Assembly (NCBI GenBank): GCA_025800125.1
Contig: JAOXSF010000053.1
Span: forward strand, 20,644 to 84,643
DNA: 64,000 nt
Origin: Marinobacterium sp.
GTDB lineage: Bacteria; Pseudomonadota; Gammaproteobacteria; Pseudomonadales; Balneatricaceae
Reading direction: 5' to 3'
Of this stretch, positions 38,328 through 46,844 are shown one piece after another. The notes under the pieces were generated by a model. That model was not told where the DNA came from. It did no database searches and saw nothing but the letters and a program-made list of their open reading frames with translations. Each line of letters opens with the position of its first letter. The first letter of the stretch is position 1. The translations under genes were made by a program, and so were the position numbers.

Positions 38328-39881
38328 TCAGGCATCGTTATCAATGATAATACGCTGTGCCACCAGTTCAATTTCACCCGCCGGGAAAGTGCCGCCAACG
38401 GGGTTACGCACAGCCAGCTCAAAGTATTCATTAGCCTCAACCACGCCGTCATCCAGCAGCTCAACCGCAATCGTGACAAATGTCTGCCCAGGCTGTAATG
38501 TAGCCGTACCCGAGGTAGCCACATAATCCTTACCCGCTTCAGCGGTACCATCACGGGTGCTATAGCTGACACTGGCTGAAGTTGATAGCGCAGAGCTCAG
38601 TTCCAGCAGAAAATAAGCAGTCTGTCCTTCTGTTGGTGTGTGGTCAACTTCAGCTTTGCTGGTAGGCACCGCAGCAACCGGGCTGCCATCAATAACGGTA
38701 AGATCAGCCGCAGCAACGGTCTGATCGTCAAACACCAGATTTTCAATAGAAGTCAGATGGTCACGACCATCAGCGCCCTCGACAATCAGAGCACTTCCAT
38801 CCTTACGGAAGGCATAGTCAGCCCGATTACCGGCAAATACAGCGGTATCGTCACCGTCACCACCATCCAGAGTATCGTTACCTGTACCCCCGGTCAGTCT
38901 GTTATCCAGCGCATTTCCTGTCAGCGTATCGCTGTACAAGGTACCAATGGCATTCTCTATTTCTACGCCATAGGCAATGGCAATATTGTCATCGGCCAGC
39001 TCAAGCGTACCACCGAAATTTAACTGCCGCTGGCCAATATCACTGAATGTACCCGCCTGCAGGTTCAGATTGGCTGCAATCAGCTGGTTAGACAGGTCAA
39101 TGGTATCAGTACCCCCGCCATCCCAGATGGTCATCATCTCTGCACGGGTTGCAAAGGTGTAAGTGGTATCATCGGAACGGGTATCAGTATTAGCCCCATA
39201 TAGATGCTGAATCGCCAGTATGTCGTACAGCATTGGCGTTTTTGGCTTGATCACCGTCGCCTGATAACTGCCATCGCCCAGACTGACAAAGCGGTACCCT
39301 GCAGCGGTGCTGTCGGTATAGGACATGACGGTATAACGGGTGTTATCACGCAATGCTTCCAGCGCCGGGAATGAGCCCTCTACCTCAAAGCTATGCTTGA
39401 GACCCAATGCATGGCCAATTTCATGCATCAGGGTGTAGTAACCATGACTCCCTGTACTCAGCTCTGTCAGTGATGGGTTCAACCAGATGTCACCAGCCTG
39501 TGCATCCGGCGTGATCACACCCTCAGCATCAACAGCGCCACTACCAGGCAGATAAGCATAACCACTGACATTGTCAGCAACCTTGTAGCTGTAGCCGACA
39601 CGGATATCACCATAGGTAATATCGTCGGTTACACGGGTCATAGTGAGGCCAGCAACCTCAGTCCACCCTTGCAGTGCCGCTTCAAACGCCTGTCGTTGTG
39701 AAGTCGACAAGCCGTACCAGCCCGCATTTACCTCATCGGTATACTTCCAGTACGCAGTGCCTGCCGGAAAACTGTAACTGATCTGAGCAGCCTCACCCGC
39801 AGCACCTTCGCCCCACTTTGCGCCACTGAGCAGCGAATTGACCCGCAGATCATCGGACGCGTCCACCAGACGATTACTCAT
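38328..39881 (-). CDS. Serralysin-type metalloprotease with RTX and Calx-beta
   Basis: 517-residue M10B protease. The zinc motif HEIGHALGLKHS starts at residue 153, with the Met-turn VMSYTD after it. RTX nonapeptides follow at ~320-345 (LTGGTGNDTLDGGDGDD) and the conserved RADYAF-type sequence; the C-terminal ~95 residues form a Calx-beta module ending IIDNDA. As usual for serralysins there is no Sec signal and export should be through a type I system with calcium-driven folding outside. Placing a Calx-beta module after the RTX part, where serralysins usually end with a short secretion signal, is unusual. No Inh-type inhibitor gene is nearby. Confidence 0.93.
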   Translation of the reverse strand: MSNRLVDASDDLRVNSLLSGAKWGEGAAGEAAQISYSFPAGTAYWKYTDEVNAGWYGLSTSQRQAFEAALQGWTEVAGLTMTRVTDDITYGDIRVGYSYKVADNVSGYAYLPGSGAVDAEGVITPDAQAGDIWLNPSLTELSTGSHGYYTLMHEIGHALGLKHSFEVEGSFPALEALRDNTRYTVMSYTDSTAAGYRFVSLGDGSYQATVIKPKTPMLYDILAIQHLYGANTDTRSDDTTYTFATRAEMMTIWDGGGTDTIDLSNQLIAANLNLQAGTFSDIGQRQLNFGGTLELADDNIAIAYGVEIENAIGTLYSDTLTGNALDNRLTGGTGNDTLDGGDGDDTAVFAGNRADYAFRKDGSALIVEGADGRDHLTSIENLVFDDQTVAAADLTVIDGSPVAAVPTSKAEVDHTPTEGQTAYFLLELSSALSTSASVSYSTRDGTAEAGKDYVATSGTATLQPGQTFVTIAVELLDDGVVEANEYFELAVRNPVGGTFPAGEIELVAQRIIIDNDA

Positions 39882-40047
39882 CCTTCAAACATCTCCATAC
39901 CAAAGTTCGAGAAGCCAGCAATGCGCATCATTACTGACAGATGCAGCGAGTATACCCGCTGGCAGAAAGGTATAAACAGCATTACTGGGCAAAAAGCGCT
40001 CAACAGGGGCAAAAATAATCACCTGATTGTGTACGGCAAGGAATTTA

Positions 40048-40063
40048 TGTGATAAGGGTCACA
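40048..40063. promoter_or_regulatory. CRP binding site upstream of the beta-CASP gene
   Basis: TGTGATAAGGGTCACA matches the CRP consensus TGTGA-N6-TCACA exactly. Its centre is about 70 bp before the plus-strand start at 40125 and about 175 bp before the divergent serralysin start, so it could act on either. Confidence 0.7.
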
Positions 40064-40124
40064 CAGCTGCATATTCAGACAGGATGTCAGGGCTGAGCAC
40101 CAGAACAGATACAGGGAGGCAACC

Positions 40125-41585
40125 ATGCCAGCAGAGTACAACGACAGTGATCGCTCAAACAGCAGACTTCAGCACTTTTCCAGCACCTCAACGCTGCCGG
40201 AACTTCTCCACCATGGCGGTGCAGACGGCGTAACCGGCTCCTGCCACCAGCTGTATACTGGCCCAGACAATCAGAATGTCATGATTGATTGCGGGCTGTT
40301 TCAGGGGCGTGACGAACAACGCATCAACCCGGATAAACAACCATTATTGCAGGCGCTGAAGTTTCCCCCGGCCAGTCTGGTCGGGTTACAGGCACTGGTG
40401 ATCACCCATGTTCATATTGATCACATCGGCCGCCTGCCCTGGCTGATGGCGGCAGGCTATCGCGGCCCCATTTTCTGTAGCCAGCCATCAGCAGCATTAC
40501 TGCCTGCGGTTATGGAGGATGCGCTGGCACAAGGCTTTACCCGCAAACCCCGCCTGATTGATAGCGTTATACAACAGTTGCACCAGCAGCTGTGCCCATT
40601 GGCCTACCATACCGCAACAACACTCTGGCCAGGCCTGCAACTAACACTGTTGCCAGCCGGCCATATTCTGGGCTCAGCTCAGGTACTGCTACAACAAAAC
40701 AATGGCCCGGCAACCCTGTTCTCTGGTGATCTCGGCGCACCCCACTCCCCGCTATTGTGCCCACCCGTACCACCACCACACTGTGACCATCTGATTCTGG
40801 AAAGCACCTACGGCAATCGCTTTCACCAGCGCCGCAGACAACGCCGCAACCTGCTGAAACAGGCGCTACAACGTGCATTAATAGATGGTGGCAGCGTGCT
40901 GATTCCAGCCTTCAGCCTGGGACGCACCCAGGAACTCCTGTATGAACTGGAAGACATAATCACCAGCCAACGCCGCACTGGCGGTGATCTGAGCCGTCTG
41001 GAAGTGATTCTGGACTCACCTCTGGCGGAACGCTTCACACAGCTCTATCGAACGATGAAACCGTTCTGGAATGCCGAAGCACAGCAACGCCTGAAACGGG
41101 GCCGAAAGCCACTCTGTTTTGATAACCTCACCACCATCAGCGATCATCACAGCCACCGCCAGACCGTACGCTATCTGGCCGACAACCACCGCCCAGCGGT
41201 CGTTATTGCCGCATCAGGCATGTGCAGTGGCGGTCGCATTATCAACTACCTGAAAGCGATGCTGGGCAACCCGCGCCATAATGTACTGTTTGTTGGCTAT
41301 CAGGCACTGGGAACGCCGGGCCGCATTATTCAGCAACATGGCCCTCATCAAGGCTGGGTAGAACTGGACGGCCAGCGCATAACGATTCGCGCCGGTATTG
41401 AAACCCTGAGCGGTTACTCAGCCCATGCAGACCAGAAAGACCTGCTGCGCTATATCCGCCAGATGGAGCAACCACCGCAGCAAATTACCCTGGTACATGG
41501 CGAACTGAAAGCCCGACAGGCCTTACAGCAACAGATTAACCAGCGCTGGCCAGCGATCAAGGTGGTGCTGGCACAGCGAGGATAG
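40125..41585 (+). CDS. MBL-fold beta-CASP metallo-hydrolase (RNA-processing type)
   Basis: 486 residues. The metallo-beta-lactamase motif THVHIDHIGRLPW (His95, His97, Asp99, His100) binds two metals; the beta-CASP insertion and the C-terminal RNA-specificity motif (LSGYSAHADQKDLL, then LVHGE) follow as in the CPSF73/YSH1-like group of bacterial proteins. Predicted endo/exoribonuclease, cytosolic. The start at 40125 has GGGAGG 7 bases upstream. The N-terminal ~40 residues precede the MBL fold and are polar. A perfect CRP site upstream suggests control by carbon status. Confidence 0.92.
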   Translation: MPAEYNDSDRSNSRLQHFSSTSTLPELLHHGGADGVTGSCHQLYTGPDNQNVMIDCGLFQGRDEQRINPDKQPLLQALKFPPASLVGLQALVITHVHIDHIGRLPWLMAAGYRGPIFCSQPSAALLPAVMEDALAQGFTRKPRLIDSVIQQLHQQLCPLAYHTATTLWPGLQLTLLPAGHILGSAQVLLQQNNGPATLFSGDLGAPHSPLLCPPVPPPHCDHLILESTYGNRFHQRRRQRRNLLKQALQRALIDGGSVLIPAFSLGRTQELLYELEDIITSQRRTGGDLSRLEVILDSPLAERFTQLYRTMKPFWNAEAQQRLKRGRKPLCFDNLTTISDHHSHRQTVRYLADNHRPAVVIAASGMCSGGRIINYLKAMLGNPRHNVLFVGYQALGTPGRIIQQHGPHQGWVELDGQRITIRAGIETLSGYSAHADQKDLLRYIRQMEQPPQQITLVHGELKARQALQQQINQRWPAIKVVLAQRG

Positions 41586-41690
41586 ATTACATTAGCTGGC
41601 AAATCTGGCTGCAAATCATTAATCAGTATAACGCTACCTGCACCCTGTTCAGGCAGAGGCAGGACAAAGCGCCGCCCCGGTGGCATACCA

Positions 41691-42092
41691 TCAAACCAGT
41701 TTTACCGCCACGGGCAAGCCAGAGTGCGCAGGCCAGACACTAACTAACCGTTCAAACCAGCTTTCGTACTGCGGTTTTTCAACCCACTGGACTTCAACGC
41801 CTTTACAACCAGGGTTTTTCTGTTGATAACACTGCAATGCATGAGCATCGGTTTTCGCCGCGATAACCCAGCTGTGATGGCTCGCACTGGTGACAAAAAA
41901 CACCGGACTGTGCTGGATCGCTTTGATAATTCGCTCACGCAGTTTATGGCGCAGAATAATGTATTCCTGCGGCGCATTGATGCCCAGTGAGAACTGATTC
42001 TGACTGTAGCCCAATACGGCCACAGAAAGCACATCGCCTGTGGGTGTAGAGATGGTGGTGGTTTCACTCTGATAGGCGGTGATCAACAACAT
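41691..42092 (-). CDS. Divergent CsrA/RsmA-like protein with C-terminal extension
   Basis: 133 residues. Residues 1-58 align with CsrA: MLLITAYQSETTT matches MLILTRRVGETL, then VAVLGYSQNQFSLGINAP, EYIILRHKLRERI. The RNA-contacting Arg in the second site (Arg44 of CsrA) is kept, but Arg6 and Arg7 are replaced by Ala-Tyr and a 6-residue insertion (STPTGD) lengthens the first loop. A ~75-residue extension without CsrA counterpart follows (SHHSWVIAAKTDAHALQCYQQ). The start is ATG 42092 with AAGGAAG upstream; the longer frame is rejected. It may bind RNA differently or act as a CsrA-family antagonist or heterodimer partner (inference). Confidence 0.75.
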   Translation of the reverse strand: MLLITAYQSETTTISTPTGDVLSVAVLGYSQNQFSLGINAPQEYIILRHKLRERIIKAIQHSPVFFVTSASHHSWVIAAKTDAHALQCYQQKNPGCKGVEVQWVEKPQYESWFERLVSVWPAHSGLPVAVKLV

Positions 42093-42922
42093 GATTTTCT
42101 TCCTTGTACATTTCTTGCGTTGCTTCGCTGCACAAAACACAGACCGACACCTTGCCGGGCCCAGCGACAACTGCTGACAATTCAGCCGCCGCACATACGC
42201 CCGCAACTGGCCTGCAAAGGACTACAGCAAACCGTCAGTTGACAGCTAAGCCGCTAGCCCTGCCTGCACCGGCAGCGTTGGGTATTGTATGGAGGGAATA
42301 CAGCCCACAGGCTGCGCTTTACACTGCGGAATAACCCGCGAAAGGATGCAGAGAACAGCGCGAACGCTCCGCTTTTGCCTGCTTCTCGCAGCGGGGTACC
42401 GAAAGACGGGCACAGGCAAACGAAACACTCGTAAGTGCATGAAAGTAAAAGGAAAAACTATTGAACAGGGGTTAGCCTGACGTACAATATGCGTAGCCAT
42501 AATTGACTCCTTGGAAGTCGGTTTTGGTTAGCTGCCGTGGGGTGGTAACGACACCCTTCGGTAGCGCTTGTTATACTCAGATAAGCGTAAACGTCGTCGT
42601 GCGGCGTCTCCTTTCCTGACACCGGGTGGTTACAGTACGGCTGGCAACAATCCACTGATAGCGATAACACCATCAGCAACAGCGCCCACTGTAAAACCGG
42701 GTACTCGCTTGTAACTGGTTTAAATAATTACGTGCCTGAAAAGACACCTTGCTATAGGACTACAGGGCGCGCAGGAATGCAATGGGTCGATGGGGCTAAC
42801 CAGCATCTGAAAGGCGCGTACCTGCCAGTAATAGTCAGGGGGAAAACCATGCCAGCCCCTTTTCTTGTTTTCTGGTCTTGTTTTCTGGCGGCCCCGCCTC
42901 ACACCGACCGTTCGCGCTGTTT
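42093..42922. other. 830-bp stretch of unclear content
   Basis: Between the CsrA-like gene and mntA. On the minus strand an open frame at 42246-42500 has a perfect ribosome binding site (next entry); other short overlapping frames (42458-42679, 42720-42902) encode Cys/Pro/Arg-rich products with no resemblance I can support. Local short hairpins exist, such as GGTGGTAACGACACC near 42542. The texture suggests a decayed mobile or satellite-phage fragment or an untranslated RNA, but nothing is diagnostic. Confidence 0.4.
42246..42500 (-). CDS. Possible small ORF with strong ribosome binding site
   Basis: 84 codons starting MATHIVRQANPCSIVFPF, with AAGGAG exactly 6 bases before the ATG at 42500, which is why it is listed. 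The product is basic and Pro/Arg-rich (PAARSRQKRSVRAVL) with no family I recognise. Base composition does not separate it clearly from noise. If real, it could be a small phage-type or toxin-like peptide. Confidence 0.3.
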   Translation of the reverse strand: MATHIVRQANPCSIVFPFTFMHLRVFRLPVPVFRYPAARSRQKRSVRAVLCILSRVIPQCKAQPVGCIPSIQYPTLPVQAGLAA

Positions 42923-43228
42923 TCAGGTTACGCCTATCGGGGCTATATCAGCTTCAATCCTGCGACGAAACACATCGGAAAGACGACTGTTATCACTCAC
43001 ATCAACAGCAAAAGGCAGGTCCGAATCAGCAAGCAGTTCACTGGTCAGCGCCAGGTCGCGATAGGCAATGCTGTTGTTCGCATCCAGTAGCAGGTCGAGA
43101 TCAGAGAATGGACGGGCATCACCACGCGCCCGAGAACCAAAAACATAGACTCTGATACCTGGGCCCAGAGTATCGGTCAGCACCTGCATAATCTGCTGTT
43201 GCTGGGCATCGGTAAGATCAATATTCAT
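42923..43228 (-). CDS. mntA: MntA-like minimal nucleotidyltransferase antitoxin
   Basis: 101-residue MNT-fold protein. The GSX10DXD signature is exact (GSRARGDARPFSDLDLLLD). In type VII HepT/MntA toxin-antitoxin modules the MntA enzyme AMPylates the HepT toxin at a tyrosine to silence it. The start is ATG 43228 with AGGA directly before it, and it overlaps the hepT stop by 11 bp, so the pair is translationally coupled with toxin first. It could also be called a housekeeping DNA polymerase beta-like protein, but the paired gene argues for the module. Confidence 0.88.
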   Translation of the reverse strand: MNIDLTDAQQQQIMQVLTDTLGPGIRVYVFGSRARGDARPFSDLDLLLDANNSIAYRDLALTSELLADSDLPFAVDVSDNSRLSDVFRRRIEADIAPIGVT

Positions 43229-43607
43229 TCCTGCGTTCCAGCTGCGCCTGCAACAATCGGGCATCTGTTAGAAAGTCCACAGCAACCAGATAAACCTCCT
43301 CGGCTTTGCTTTCGTCATACAGGTGCGAGGTTTCATTGCGGGCTTTATGGTAAAGCATCCAGCTGATGCTATCTGTTATCAGCTGGTAGTCAGCAGCCAT
43401 ACGAAACAGCTCACGGCGTGACAGCAAAGCGACTTCAGACTGGCCATGATCTTCTATCAGGCGACGGCGCATCATCTTCCAGCACAGCTCATAGGTATAC
43501 TCGAAGCGCTGAATCACCGCATCACGAATAAATTCATTCTTTGGCTGGGCAAGCGCCAACTCAAGCGATGAAACGGCTTTATGCAAAGGGGTTAAAATCA
43601 GGCTCAT
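43218..43607 (-). CDS. hepT: HepT-like toxin, HI0074-family nucleotidyltransferase partner
   Basis: 129-residue all-helical protein. The RFEYTYELCWKMMRR segment is the family hallmark (HI0074 group) and the toxin motif RX4HXY is exact in RNETSHLY, where the tyrosine is the AMPylation target and the Arg/His form the RNase or effector site. The start is ATG 43607, with GGAGG ten bases upstream; the longer open frame runs through the 15-bp tandem repeat and is not expected to be translated. Downstream mntA overlaps by 11 bp. Confidence 0.88.
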   Translation of the reverse strand: MSLILTPLHKAVSSLELALAQPKNEFIRDAVIQRFEYTYELCWKMMRRRLIEDHGQSEVALLSRRELFRMAADYQLITDSISWMLYHKARNETSHLYDESKAEEVYLVAVDFLTDARLLQAQLERRNEY

Positions 43608-43635
43608 CCAGAAACAACCTCCACTGACTGAAGCA

Positions 43636-43695
43636 CATGGCTTTAAGGTGCATGGCTTTAAGGTGCATGGCTTTAAGCTGCATGGCTTCAGCCCA
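43636..43695. repeat. Four 15-bp tandem units upstream of hepT
   Basis: CATGGCTTTAAGGTG at 43636-43650 and 43651-43665 (identical), CATGGCTTTAAGCTG at 43666-43680 and a decayed fourth at 43681-43695. The array starts 29 bp before the hepT ATG, so copy number alters its leader or promoter spacing. Confidence 0.88.
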
Positions 43696-43806
43696 TGATA
43701 CTTCAAATACAAAACCCGCATCACCACTACAGTGATACGGGTTCTGTGTACTTATTCTGTTCTGTACTTACACAGCAGATGACCCCAGCCCGACAGGACT
43801 GAGGAA

Positions 43807-45495
43807 TCAGCTTAGCAGCGCCAGCTCTACTGTCTGATCACTAAACTGGACAAATTCAATATCGGCCAACTGGTCAGCGCCATCAGCACCGATAACTTCT
43901 GTCCCCAGGCCAGAACCTGTATCTGTCAGTATCTGATAGTCAGCACGGTTGCCACTAAAGATAGCGGTATCAATACCTGCACCACCGTGCAGCATATCGT
44001 TACCTTTACCACCGGTCAGATGGTTATTCAGCGCATTACCAATCAGCGTATCACCATTAGCAGAGCCGATAGCGTTTTCAATCTCGACACCGTAGGCGAT
44101 GGCCAGGTTTTCCTGGGCTGCAGAAGGCACCTGGAAGTCCTGATAACGGGTGCCGACAGAGCTCAGTTCACCGGCAGTCAGCTTGATGGTTACGCCGTAG
44201 GTCTGATTAGAGGCATCAATGGTATCGTTACCACCAGCATCCCAGATCGCTTCAATAAACGGGTTAGAAGCTGAGTAACTGTAGGTATCATCACCGGTAC
44301 GGGTAGCATAGTTAGCACCGTACATATACTGCATCGCTTTAATGTCGTACAACAAAGGCGTTGCAGGCGATACAGGCTTGTAGTTATAAGTACCATCACC
44401 ATTATCTGTATACACATTCCCCATATCAGCATGGCCGCTATAAGACATAATGGTGTACTTCATGCTTTCCTGATCACCCGTCAGTACCGTGCCATTGCCA
44501 TTGTCACCACCGGCATCCCAGAAACTATGCTTAAGCCCCAGCCCATGGCCAACTTCATGAATCAGAGTATGGTAATTGTCTGTCCCTTTATTCCAGCCGG
44601 TGTCACTGTAACTTTGAGGGTTAATCCACACATCAGCAGAAGCACCTGCCGGATTAGAAGCAAAACCATGCGGTGCGTAGGCCCAGGCAGCCGTCTGACC
44701 GGTTACATCTGCCGAGAAGCCAAACCGTAGATCACCCACCTGGCTTGCTGACTCTGAAACTTCGGTAAAGGTAATATTGGCAACCTCTGCCCAAGAAGAT
44801 AATGCGTCACGAACCCCCTGTTGGTGCGTTGCATTCAACGCCTGGAAACCATTTCCAAACTCATTTTCCTGGCTGTAGTCTGCTTCCCAGGTTGCACCTG
44901 CTGCGGGGAAACTATATGTCAACGCAACACCCTGACCGACGCCTTTACCCCACATGGAGCCGCCTAACAGGGAGTCCGTAATAGTTTCGTTGGCATATTG
45001 ATAACCAGTTGAAGTAAGGTTTTCAGAACTGATGTTACCACCATCACTCGTCACTGCAGGTGTTGATTGTATAGGAGTACTATGAACTGGAGCAGGAGTA
45101 ACAACACCAGATTGCTCCTGTAAAGTGACAGGCATCACATCGGAGGTAACTATTTGCTCATCAAGTTTTATTGCACCAACACTGGCATCAATGCTCAACT
45201 GTGCAGTCGCATCAGCAAAATTAATATTTGTTGCACTGAGACCAGCAGCCAAGCTTACTGTTGTACCATCTGCATGTGTCAGATATACGGTTGAACCTGA
45301 GTTTTTCACACTATACTCAGCACTATCTCCTTGCAAAATAACAGTGTCATTCGCCCCGAATGCCAAAAGGCTGACAGTTACACCAGAAGAAACAGTAATA
45401 GTATCGGAATATGCGGTGCCATATACTGTTGTTGAGCCACTAGTAGCAGGTATTACCCAATGCTCATCAGGCTGATTCAGAATCAAGATTGCCAT
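43807..45495 (-). CDS. Serralysin-type metalloprotease with extra N-terminal module
   Basis: 562-residue M10B protease. Residues 1-120 are a beta-rich module (MAILILNQPDEHWVIPA, YSVKNSGSTVYLTHADGTTV) shared with three other proteins in this window and absent from typical serralysins. The catalytic domain has HEVGHGLGLKHSFW (His at ~313), the Met-turn IMSYSG, then RTX units (LTGGKGNDMLHGGAGID) and a conserved NRADYQI segment, and ends after ~45 residues in QTVELALLS. No Sec signal; type I export is expected. It is divergent from the two-module protein at 45747, which starts with the same N-terminal module. Confidence 0.92.
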   Translation of the reverse strand: MAILILNQPDEHWVIPATSGSTTVYGTAYSDTITVSSGVTVSLLAFGANDTVILQGDSAEYSVKNSGSTVYLTHADGTTVSLAAGLSATNINFADATAQLSIDASVGAIKLDEQIVTSDVMPVTLQEQSGVVTPAPVHSTPIQSTPAVTSDGGNISSENLTSTGYQYANETITDSLLGGSMWGKGVGQGVALTYSFPAAGATWEADYSQENEFGNGFQALNATHQQGVRDALSSWAEVANITFTEVSESASQVGDLRFGFSADVTGQTAAWAYAPHGFASNPAGASADVWINPQSYSDTGWNKGTDNYHTLIHEVGHGLGLKHSFWDAGGDNGNGTVLTGDQESMKYTIMSYSGHADMGNVYTDNGDGTYNYKPVSPATPLLYDIKAMQYMYGANYATRTGDDTYSYSASNPFIEAIWDAGGNDTIDASNQTYGVTIKLTAGELSSVGTRYQDFQVPSAAQENLAIAYGVEIENAIGSANGDTLIGNALNNHLTGGKGNDMLHGGAGIDTAIFSGNRADYQILTDTGSGLGTEVIGADGADQLADIEFVQFSDQTVELALLS

Positions 45496-45746
45496 GCAAA
45501 CACATCCTATATTTTTTCGTCATCACACTGGCTGCCTAAGCCTCAACCAGGTAACCAGACATCGTTACATAGTGACGTACCATCATCATGACAGCAAGCC
45601 TTTCGGTACACGACATCTTTAATCAATTGACGCACACCACTTAACAACGCTAGTCTTTCAGCCACCAGAGGCTCATCCATACCAGCCACCGCGCAAAAAA
45701 TTGGCAGCCTTCAAGGGAAATTAAAGCAAAATCAGAGGAAGAAGAC

Positions 45747-46460
45747 ATGTCTATTCTCATCCTGTCTCCGGGTGACAGCACTTGGACAGTACCAGCCAGC
45801 ACCAACAGCTCTAATACTGTCTATGGCTCTTCAGCTGTTGAAACAGTTATCGTCGAACCTGGAGCGAATGTTACATTCAGTAGTTTCAGTAATGGCGACA
45901 CACTGAAAATATCAGGGTCAGCTAGCGATTACACCGTTCACAACAGCGGTGCTACTGTTTATCTTACACACCAGAATGGTAATACTATTACCTTGGGGAC
46001 AACACCACAGGCCACCAATATTGAATTCAATAATGGCGCCCTTGAACTTAAAATTGATACAACTATTGGCGGCATTGTACTTGGTGAACAGTTAATCACA
46101 TCGACACCTACTGATATTAACCTTTCAAACACACATAGCCAGCTTCTTGATGTTGGCACGCCTGAAGTTCCCGCCACACTGGATGCAGGATCTGGTAACA
46201 TCCAGTTTACGGACGATGCGAACGTTGCAGGCACCACTATTATTAACAACTTCTCACAAGGTGACACTATTACAGCTTCTAATGCATCTAGTGGGGATTA
46301 TAATTTCAGCAACAATGGCGCAGACGTTATTATTACATTTAATAATAACGGAACATTAAACTCTACCACGATATCTAATGCTGTTGATAGTAGCGCACTG
46401 ATTTTCAGTGAAGACAGCTTTGAACAAGCAATCGGCTTTGATGCCTTTCTCTTTGTCTGA
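45747..46460 (+). CDS. Two-module protein: shared N-module joined to shared C-module
   Basis: 237 residues, no known domain name. Residues 1-~118 (MSILILSPGDSTWTVPAS, YTVHNSGATVYLTHQNGNTI, IEFNNGALELKID) align with the N-termini of the adjacent metalloprotease and the two giant proteins. Residues ~138-237 (VPATLDAGSGNIQFTDDAN, NFSNNGADVIITFNNNG, ending FEQAIGFDAFLFV) align nearly end to end with the C-terminus of the partial gene at the right edge. So it consists of family termini with no passenger domain between. The hydrophobic FDAFLFV tail resembles type I secretion signals. The ribosome binding site GAGGAAG is good. Function unknown. Confidence 0.75.
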   Translation: MSILILSPGDSTWTVPASTNSSNTVYGSSAVETVIVEPGANVTFSSFSNGDTLKISGSASDYTVHNSGATVYLTHQNGNTITLGTTPQATNIEFNNGALELKIDTTIGGIVLGEQLITSTPTDINLSNTHSQLLDVGTPEVPATLDAGSGNIQFTDDANVAGTTIINNFSQGDTITASNASSGDYNFSNNGADVIITFNNNGTLNSTTISNAVDSSALIFSEDSFEQAIGFDAFLFV

Positions 46461-46844
46461 TTTAGGGTTGACCAAGCCGGGAAGGCTTGGTCAACAAATA
46501 ACAATCAACACAAAAAGTAAACACACATTCATTTTCTCTATAACAGTATACTCTCTTGGAAACCAGTCCTCCAAAGCTTCAACATAAAAAACCGTAGCTC
46601 ACCAAATAACCAACACTACCATCATCTCGTAAAAATACACCCTATTCACTTTGAAACTTATTACTCTCACCCCAGAAAAAAGCCAGCACCTTAAAACAGA
46701 ATTTTCAAATAGATAACTTTATATACAACATACTACCTTTTTTATTAAAAGACTCGCCAAAATAAGCATAAAATAAATTTGTACCCAAAAGAACAAAGCA
46801 TTAGAATACCCCTCATTAATCACAACAAAATACTGGCCAACAAT
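46461..46844. other. AT-rich spacer before the biosynthetic operon
   Basis: 384 bp, markedly richer in A+T than the sequence to its left, with many A/T runs (for example TTTTTTATTAAAAG near 46738). It contains the hairpin at 46467-46495 and presumably the promoter of the operon starting at 46845. The frame of the next gene extends back to a TTG at 46779, not used here. Confidence 0.5.
46467..46495 (+). terminator. Stem-loop after the two-module protein gene
   Basis: GTTGACCAAGCC and GGCTTGGTCAAC form a 12-bp perfect stem with a 5-base loop, 6 bp past the stop. It is followed by AAATAACAATC, so there is no T-run; likely a termination or stability hairpin. Confidence 0.6.
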
